Source: Myxococcales bacterium (GTDB lineage: Bacteria; Myxococcota; Polyangia; Fen-1088). Taken from it: a stretch of 18,575 bases of DNA. The translations under genes and the position numbers were made by a program. Positions 14,544 to 18,575 of this stretch are shown piece by piece. The notes beneath the pieces are model-generated. The model ran no database searches and was not told the origin of the DNA. It saw only the letters and a list, made by a program, of their open reading frames with translations. The stretch is taken from assembly GCA_003153875.1 (NCBI GenBank), contig PMBY01000194.1:16843-35417 (forward strand), written 5' to 3'. The stretch's first letter is position 1. Every line of letters begins with the position of its first letter.

Positions 14544-15882
14544 CGGTGGCTCTGGCAGGCGAGCGAGAAGCGCGATGACGATCTTTTCCTCGTCGGGCGT
14601 CGCCGCGATGAAGAGCCGCGGCCAGCGCCGAGGCGAGTTGTGCGGCGATGGGCTGTGCGTCCGTCGGGAGCGGCGAGGGCATGAGCGTGGCCAGGGTTTC
14701 GATCAGACAGGCTCTCCCCTGTCCCGGCGGGCTTGCGGCCAGGGCTGCCGTCACCTTGTCGAGGGCGGCTCCACCGATCGAGGCCAGCAAAGGCCGGCGC
14801 GTTTCGCAAGAGGTGCCGGAAGCCAGATCAGCCACCAGGCGGTCGACAGCTTGCGGCCCGTCGATCTCAGTCATGACGGCCAGGTCAGCGACGGTCGTTG
14901 CGGCGCGGCCGGCTGTGATCTCACGGATCATCACCGTCAGGCACCCCGAGGCCACGGGCTTGGGCAAAGGGATCCAGAACGGCTGTCGAAATCGTTTGCC
15001 GCCGCCATCCGGATCCTCGATCAGATCGACGTCAAGGCTCTGTTCCGGTCCACGACCGAAGAGCAGGGTGAGACGGCGAGGGCGGGCCGCAGCCGCGAAG
15101 GCCTGCGCGCTCCGGGTGTCGCCAGGCAGGATCTTGAGGCCAGTGATGGAAAATCCCGCGCTGGAGCGTGCGGTAAAAAACTCTCCCCGGCCCTGGTGGG
15201 GGTCCGCCGTCCATACTGTGGAAGGGTCGTCGTCGTTGACCGCGGCAGGCGCGGAGAGGCGGTGCGCATCGCCCGCTGCCCCGGCCGAGCCGGAGGCCGC
15301 ATGAAAGTGAAAACCACCCAAGGGCTTGCCTGCTGGCATCTGCACATCGCCCCGGTGGGCCTTGATAGTGGAAGCTGCGGTTGCTGGCAGGCCAGGGGGC
15401 TCGGGCTGAAAGCGCCGGTTGGCGAAATCCCAGGCCCGACGAAACAATTGCGCGGGCACACCGTCGCAGCGGTACAGGCGGCCGGCAGTTTGGAATTCCT
15501 CGATGGCTTTCTCGGTCACGACAATATGTTGCGAAGTCTCGCCGTCGATGTCGTGCGCGCCAGCTTGGTCCCACCAGATGACATTCTTCGAAGGAAGTTC
15601 TGCGACCCAAACCTCCTCGCGCTTGGGGCCCTCGCCCAGAATGGGCATGCGTACTTCCAGAACGCTGTGACCCGCCACCGAGACATGCCGGATCGTCGGC
15701 TGGCCGCGCCCGTCCTTGGGTGTCTTGGGCGAGAAGCTTGCAACCAGCTTGCCGCTATCACGGATCTCGACGGCGCCGGAAGCGTCGCTGGCAGCCTCCC
15801 AAGCCAAAGCCGCGCGGGGTAACGCGAACTGGAGCGAGGCGGTTGCTAGAGCAAGAAGAGGAACTCGGCGAATGGAAAGCAC
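14152..15882 (-). CDS. Secreted discoidin-like domain protein; true coding part 14611-15882
   Basis: The reading frame starts at a GTG (15882). Residues 1-27 form a signal peptide (S-I-R-R, hydrophobic core, cleavage after A-A-L-A before Trp28). Residues 28-160 contain beta-rich sequence of unknown family. Residues about 207-340 look like a discoidin-type (F5/8 C or NADase-type glycan-binding) domain: A-V-N-D-D-D-P-S-T-V-W-T-A-D with G-x-G-E-F-F, then I-T-G-L-K-I-L-P-G-D, R-P-R-R-L-T-L-L-F-G, and a closing V-A-D-L-A-V-M-T-E-I. Residues 341-423 begin HEAT-like helices. After about residue 423 the frame turns into Arg/Gly/Ala-rich nonsense down to the stop at 14152, while the neighbouring frame continues the HEAT repeats. 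The last 150 or so residues are therefore an out-of-frame artefact. Role: probable periplasmic or surface binding protein; the ligand is unknown. There is no clear ribosome binding site before the GTG. Confidence 0.75.
   Translation of the reverse strand: MLSIRRVPLLALATASLQFALPRAALAWEAASDASGAVEIRDSGKLVASFSPKTPKDGRGQPTIRHVSVAGHSVLEVRMPILGEGPKREEVWVAELPSKNVIWWDQAGAHDIDGETSQHIVVTEKAIEEFQTAGRLYRCDGVPAQLFRRAWDFANRRFQPEPPGLPATAASTIKAHRGDVQMPAGKPLGGFHFHAASGSAGAAGDAHRLSAPAAVNDDDPSTVWTADPHQGRGEFFTARSSAGFSITGLKILPGDTRSAQAFAAAARPRRLTLLFGRGPEQSLDVDLIEDPDGGGKRFRQPFWIPLPKPVASGCLTVMIREITAGRAATTVADLAVMTEIDGPQAVDRLVADLASGTSCETRRPLLASIGGAALDKVTAALAASPPGQGRACLIETLATLMPSPLPTDAQPIAAQLASALAAALHRGDARRGKDRHRASRSPARATGAGNRGPAGRRKTWRAGSAARGARPGVARPTRSPAGPAGRPGQGFVLPAHRAARDSRGGQTALGPGRAGCPGKSSGFGAGAACRSAGRARGRSHARAGPGSRCCRNSARHTAEHELRGASPRHPRARHDS
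14605..14625 (-). other. Frame break (+1) joining discoidin and HEAT halves
   Basis: On the minus strand the upstream frame reads L-A-S-A-L-A-A-A-L and the downstream frame continues F/I-A-A-T-P-D-E-E-K. Skipping one base in GCT-CTT-C-ATC (near 14610) restores a smooth protein. CTT is the same P-site codon used in prfB-type +1 frameshifting, but there is no upstream Shine-Dalgarno-like hexamer and no stop codon at the site. A single-base insertion in the genome or in the assembly is therefore more likely than programmed recoding. Confidence 0.75.
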
Positions 15883-15975
15883 GATAGCAGTTCGATAGCG
15901 CCTGGGCTCGCGCCGGTCAAGCTCGACCCCAATCCTGCGATAGTCGCTGAAGGTCGTGGTCGTGGCCGCGACGGG

Positions 15976-15992
15976 CGCGCGCGCAGCGCGCG
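15976..15992. repeat. CG-alternating hairpin in intergenic gap
   Basis: CGCGCGC at 15976-15982 pairs with GCGCGCG at 15986-15992 across a 3-nt loop. It lies in the 187-bp gap between the anti-sigma stop and the start of the discoidin/HEAT gene. It has no T-run. It may be structural or chance in this GC-rich sequence. Apart from this hairpin and the one at 16025-16037 I see nothing else in the gap. Confidence 0.4.
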
Positions 15993-16024
15993 GGGGCAGG
16001 TGGGGTGGGCTGTCCGTCCCGAAG

Positions 16025-16037
16025 CCCCCGAAGGGGG
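16025..16037 (-). terminator. Terminator-like hairpin with UUCG-type loop after the anti-sigma gene
   Basis: On the minus strand CCCCCTTCGGGGG forms a stem closed by the very stable C(UUCG)G loop, 33 nt past the anti-sigma stop codon. No U-tract follows, so it is at best a weak intrinsic terminator or a 3'-end stabilising hairpin. Confidence 0.4.
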
Positions 16038-16069
16038 TGGCCGGAGTGATATCAGTGGGTCACGAAGCG

Positions 16070-17401
16070 CTACAGTCCATCGAGGGCATCGTCTGATGAG
16101 GCCGCTTTCCTGGCTTTCGCGGCGCGCGCCTGTTCCTGCGCCTGATCGGCCGCGGCCACGCGTTCCCGCCAGGTCTTGGCCGCCGGGTTGGAAGGGGCTT
16201 GTGCGATGAGGGCGCGGAACGCGGCCGCCGCCTCTGCCCATTTCTTCTCGGCAAAGAGCTTCTCGGCCTTGCGAACGCGCTCCTCGAAGGAGAGGGTTTC
16301 CTTGTTGGCCCCCTTCTTGTCCGCCGGCCCTTCGGCCTGGGCAGCGTGCTCAGCTGGAGGCAGACGCATCGGCGCCTTGGCCTTTTCTCGTTCAGCCGAG
16401 CGAGAGAGCCCCTGGTCGGCTGCGCTCTTTTGCATTTCGTCCAGATTCGCGAAGGCTTTCGCCTTCTTGGCCGGCGCGGGCTGAGCGGCAGCAGGCGCGG
16501 CGGCCGAGGCGACTGGTGCAGCGACCGCGCGCGGTGGTGGCGGCTCGGCCCAGCGATTGGTCGAGGGGGATTCTGCGGCGACTGTGCCAGGTCCGGCCTT
16601 GGCCACAGCCCCTAGACTTTCTTCGTCCTTGCGAGAGGGCATCGATGCTGCGCCACCCCCTTTGCCCACAGAAGCTTGACCGAGCGGAGCCAGCATAGGG
16701 GCTTCGCCGCCCGCTCCCGAAAGCTCATCCGCAGATCGCGCAAGTTTTCTCCCGGCCGTGACTGGGTTGTCGCGCGCACGCGTCGCCAAGTGGGGCTTGC
16801 CAGCGCTCGCCGCATGTTTCGACTCGGCGTCGGAGTTGTGATCGAATTCCGCGGCTGGCATTTTCGGCTGCGTCCGCTTCGGCGCCAGTCCGGCCAGCGG
16901 CTTGGACTCTGTCTCGGGGCGCGGCTGGGCCTGATGCAAGCCCGGGGGCTCAGCCGGAGGCTGAGTCAGTGTTTCGGTCACCGCAGGCTTCTGGTCCGGT
17001 ATCACCTGAGGGTTCTTGATGACCCTGACCAGCAACACCACGGTTGCCACGCCGGCCGCGCCCAGGGCAGGAACCAGCCAGGGCGTTCTCCACAGACGCG
17101 CGAAAAAGCCCTCGGGCTCGGGAGCGCGCGCTGTCCGTGGCTTGGCGCTGTCGGAGGCCTTGGCTGCCAGGGCGGCTTGCGCAGCTTCCAGCACCCGCGC
17201 TCGGACGCGTGCGGGCGGGTCTTGTGCCAGCGGTCCGCGCAGGGCCGCCCGCGCATGTCCCAGGGTCGAAGACGTGGCCTTCACCTCGGCGCTGCACGAG
17301 GCGCAACCTTCGACATGCGCGAGAAACTCGCGGCGCTCGGCCGCAGGCATCTCGTCATAGAGGAAATCGACCAGCAGAGAAGAAACTTCGCTGCACTTCA
17401 T
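16070..17401 (-). CDS. Membrane-bound zinc-finger anti-sigma factor with TPR-like tail
   Basis: 443 residues. Residues 1-40 form an anti-sigma zinc finger (zf-HC2/ZAS): Cys3, His29, Cys33 and Cys36 in H-x3-C-x2-C spacing. A basic linker precedes one transmembrane helix at about 107-128 (TPWLVPALG... to VRVI). The exported part, about 130-370, is Pro/Ala/Lys-rich and looks disordered. Residues about 372-420 form a TPR-like hairpin (A-E-K-L-F-A-E-K-K-W-A-E-A-A-A-A-F-R-A-L), followed by an Ala/Arg-rich end. The gene overlaps the ECF sigma stop by ATGA (17398-17401), so translation is coupled, which strongly argues that it inhibits that sigma factor. The signal it senses is unknown; the exported tail may bind another envelope protein and release the sigma factor. 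No protease-site or peptidase domain is visible. Confidence 0.9.
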   Translation of the reverse strand: MKCSEVSSLLVDFLYDEMPAAERREFLAHVEGCASCSAEVKATSSTLGHARAALRGPLAQDPPARVRARVLEAAQAALAAKASDSAKPRTARAPEPEGFFARLWRTPWLVPALGAAGVATVVLLVRVIKNPQVIPDQKPAVTETLTQPPAEPPGLHQAQPRPETESKPLAGLAPKRTQPKMPAAEFDHNSDAESKHAASAGKPHLATRARDNPVTAGRKLARSADELSGAGGEAPMLAPLGQASVGKGGGAASMPSRKDEESLGAVAKAGPGTVAAESPSTNRWAEPPPPRAVAAPVASAAAPAAAQPAPAKKAKAFANLDEMQKSAADQGLSRSAEREKAKAPMRLPPAEHAAQAEGPADKKGANKETLSFEERVRKAEKLFAEKKWAEAAAAFRALIAQAPSNPAAKTWRERVAAADQAQEQARAAKARKAASSDDALDGL

Positions 17402-18006
17402 GGCGTCCCCTCGGCAGCAGCAGCTCCCGCGGTTTCGTGTAGCTCGCCTAGCTTGGACCGCAAGCGCTGCAGGGCATAGCGCATGCGGCTCTTCACCGTG
17501 GGCTCGCTGGCGCCTACTTGCGCCGCGATCTCCGCAAACGACATGTCCATCACCTCCCGCATGAGGAAGACCTCGCGCTGTTCCACCGGCAACTCGCCGA
17601 CAGCGCGGTCGACCAACGACGCGATTTCGCGGCCCATCACCTCAGTCTCCGCATCGCCCGAAGCCGCCGCAACCCGATCGATCCGTCGCAAACCCGAATC
17701 TCCTTCGCCGGCCTTGACCTGATCAAGCGACTCGGCCCGGCGGAACTCGGCCCGCCGGGCCTGGTCTGTGCACAAATTGCGCGCGATGGTGAAGAGCCAG
17801 GTGGAAACCTTGGCCGAGGGTTGCCAGTCGGCCGCGTTCCTCACCACGCGCAGAAAGACCTCTTGTAGAAGATCCTCGGCCGTCGCCTCGTCCCTGACAA
17901 AACGCCGTAGGAAATTCCACAAGCGCTTCTCATGGCGTGCCACCAGTTCGGCGAACGCCGCCAGGTCGCCTTTTTGGTAGGCAGCCATGAGAGCCTCATC
18001 GGTCAT
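17398..18006 (-). CDS. ECF RNA polymerase sigma factor
   Basis: 202 residues with the two ECF domains. Region 2 spans about 17-88: F-A-E-L-V-A-R-H, then D-E-A-T-A-E-D-L-L-Q-E-V-F-L-R-V and S-T-W-L-F-T-I-A-R-N-L-C-T-D, the core-binding and -10 recognition helices. Region 4 spans about 130-186: L-P-V-E-Q-R-E-V-F-L-M-R, then M-S-F-A-E-I-A-A-Q-V-G-A-S-E-P-T-V-K-S-R, a helix-turn-helix for -35 recognition. The linker between them, about 45 residues, is rather long and charged. No extra C-terminal domain is present. The ATG at 18006 lies 50 bp after the preceding gene and has no good ribosome binding site, so that gene could be read into it. The next gene starts inside its stop codon and encodes its probable anti-sigma factor. 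Confidence 0.95.
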   Translation of the reverse strand: MTDEALMAAYQKGDLAAFAELVARHEKRLWNFLRRFVRDEATAEDLLQEVFLRVVRNAADWQPSAKVSTWLFTIARNLCTDQARRAEFRRAESLDQVKAGEGDSGLRRIDRVAAASGDAETEVMGREIASLVDRAVGELPVEQREVFLMREVMDMSFAEIAAQVGASEPTVKSRMRYALQRLRSKLGELHETAGAAAAEGTP

Positions 18007-18056
18007 GGGACGAGCGACAGTCTACAGGGCACTGCCGCCCGTCCCAAGCCCATCGG

Positions 18057-18575
18057 TCAATACTGCTGCCAGCCCGACGGAGGCCGGGCATAGCGCGTGT
18101 GCGACACCGGAAATGGGTCAGCGGCGCGACGTAACTGTGAATCGTCCGAACAACACCAGGGGCCGTCGACGTCAATGCCCATGGCAATCAGTCCGGTGCG
18201 ATCGTTGTAGCGCAGGCCGATGACCGCGGCGGGCTCGCTGGGATTGGCGCGCGTGAATTCGACCTCGCGAATCTGCGACGAGACGGCTTCGCCGAACTCG
18301 GTTCCCAGACCCGGGCGTGATTTTCGCGGGGCGTACGATTCGCCAGCCGCACCCTTGGCTTCGCTTTCTGCCGGCGCCTTGTCAGCGAGCGGCGCCTGCG
18401 CAGAAGCGCTGGCCCGAGGAGCCGGGGCGGCGCCCAGCTCATCCTTGTCGACGCCGCTACTGCCGAAGTCTTCGAGACGGCGGTGATAGCCGTCTCGATA
18501 AGGGATGGCGGGATAGATGGGACGCGGTGGCGGCCGGTACAGGCGCTCGGGGAAGATCGCCACGCCGACCACGCC
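18057..18575 (-). CDS. Unrecognised Ala/Pro-rich protein, 5'-partial at window edge
   Basis: The frame is open to the right edge of the window, so the N-terminus is missing; the in-frame GTG at 18572 need not be the start. 171 residues or more are visible. It starts with a Pro/Tyr-rich stretch (Y-R-P-P-P-R-P-I-Y-P), then an Ala/Glu/Lys low-complexity linker, then a compact region of about 50 residues: R-P-G-L-G-T-E-F-G-E, V-E-F-T-R-A-N-P, and Y-N-D-R-T-G-L-I-A-M-G-I. It ends in S-G-W-Q-Q-Y. The low-complexity linker and Tyr/Pro-rich stretch suggest an exported or surface protein, but no signal peptide can be seen here. Possible role as a target or sensor partner of the sigma/anti-sigma pair is inferred only from the 50-bp spacing upstream of the sigma gene on the same strand. 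I do not recognise the family. Confidence 0.65.
   Translation of the reverse strand, partial: GVVGVAIFPERLYRPPPRPIYPAIPYRDGYHRRLEDFGSSGVDKDELGAAPAPRASASAQAPLADKAPAESEAKGAAGESYAPRKSRPGLGTEFGEAVSSQIREVEFTRANPSEPAAVIGLRYNDRTGLIAMGIDVDGPWCCSDDSQLRRAADPFPVSHTRYARPPSGWQQY

Noticed and set aside
14590..14620. Programmed +1 frameshift at CTT
   Set aside because: The prfB-type signal needs an SD-like element just upstream and usually a stop codon after CTT; neither is present, so an indel or sequence error is preferred.
14041..15822. Plus-strand open frame (about 593 codons) opposite the discoidin/HEAT gene
   Set aside because: No recognisable domain, Arg/Ala/Ser-rich, and it runs through the frame break of the real gene unaffected, as a chance frame would.

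Overview
The window is high-GC bacterial chromosome (about two thirds G+C by eye) with dense genes, GTG starts, a giant TPR protein, a zinc-finger anti-sigma/ECF sigma pair and several Ala/Pro-rich envelope proteins. This mix suggests a myxobacterium-like member of the Myxococcota or a relative. That is inference from style; no marker gene fixes the taxon. I see no rRNA, tRNA, CRISPR array, transposase or phage gene.

Layout. (1) 1-8205, plus strand: the 3' part (over 2,730 codons, open at the left edge) of a giant helical-repeat protein made of 36 TPR-like modules. (2) 8206-8417: a non-coding gap between convergent genes, filled by a large imperfect inverted repeat with CACAGAG-rich arms. (3) 8418-10535, minus: a polytopic membrane protein with an RSDEW motif in its first large loop, possibly GT-C-like. 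(4) 10536-10675: a divergent promoter region with a perfect TTGACA box facing right. (5) 10676-10978, plus: a small coiled-coil lipoprotein with a Lys-rich end. (6) 10979-11130: a gap between convergent genes with a stem-loop that could terminate both. (7) 11131-15882, minus: in transcription order, a secreted protein with a discoidin-like domain and HEAT repeats whose frame is broken near 14610, a MazG-like NTP pyrophosphohydrolase, and GTP-dependent PEP carboxykinase (pckG). (8) 15883-16069: a gap with two GC-rich hairpins. (9) 16070-18575, minus: an unknown Ala/Pro-rich protein (5' end outside the window), an ECF sigma factor, and its probable membrane-bound anti-sigma factor, overlapping the sigma gene by ATGA.

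How they work together. The sigma and anti-sigma genes are almost certainly co-translated and form an envelope-signalling switch. The anti-sigma carries a long disordered exported region ending in a TPR-like hairpin. The HEAT, MazG and PEPCK genes run in the same direction with gaps of 33 and 59 bp and may share a transcript, but nothing links their functions. The giant TPR protein looks like a scaffold; its partners would lie to the left of this window.

The most interesting observations are the strict higher-order architecture of the giant TPR protein (72-residue modules, with seven modules lengthened by a half-TPR insert carrying an LEP signature), the frame break in the discoidin/HEAT gene, and the CACAGAG inverted repeat.
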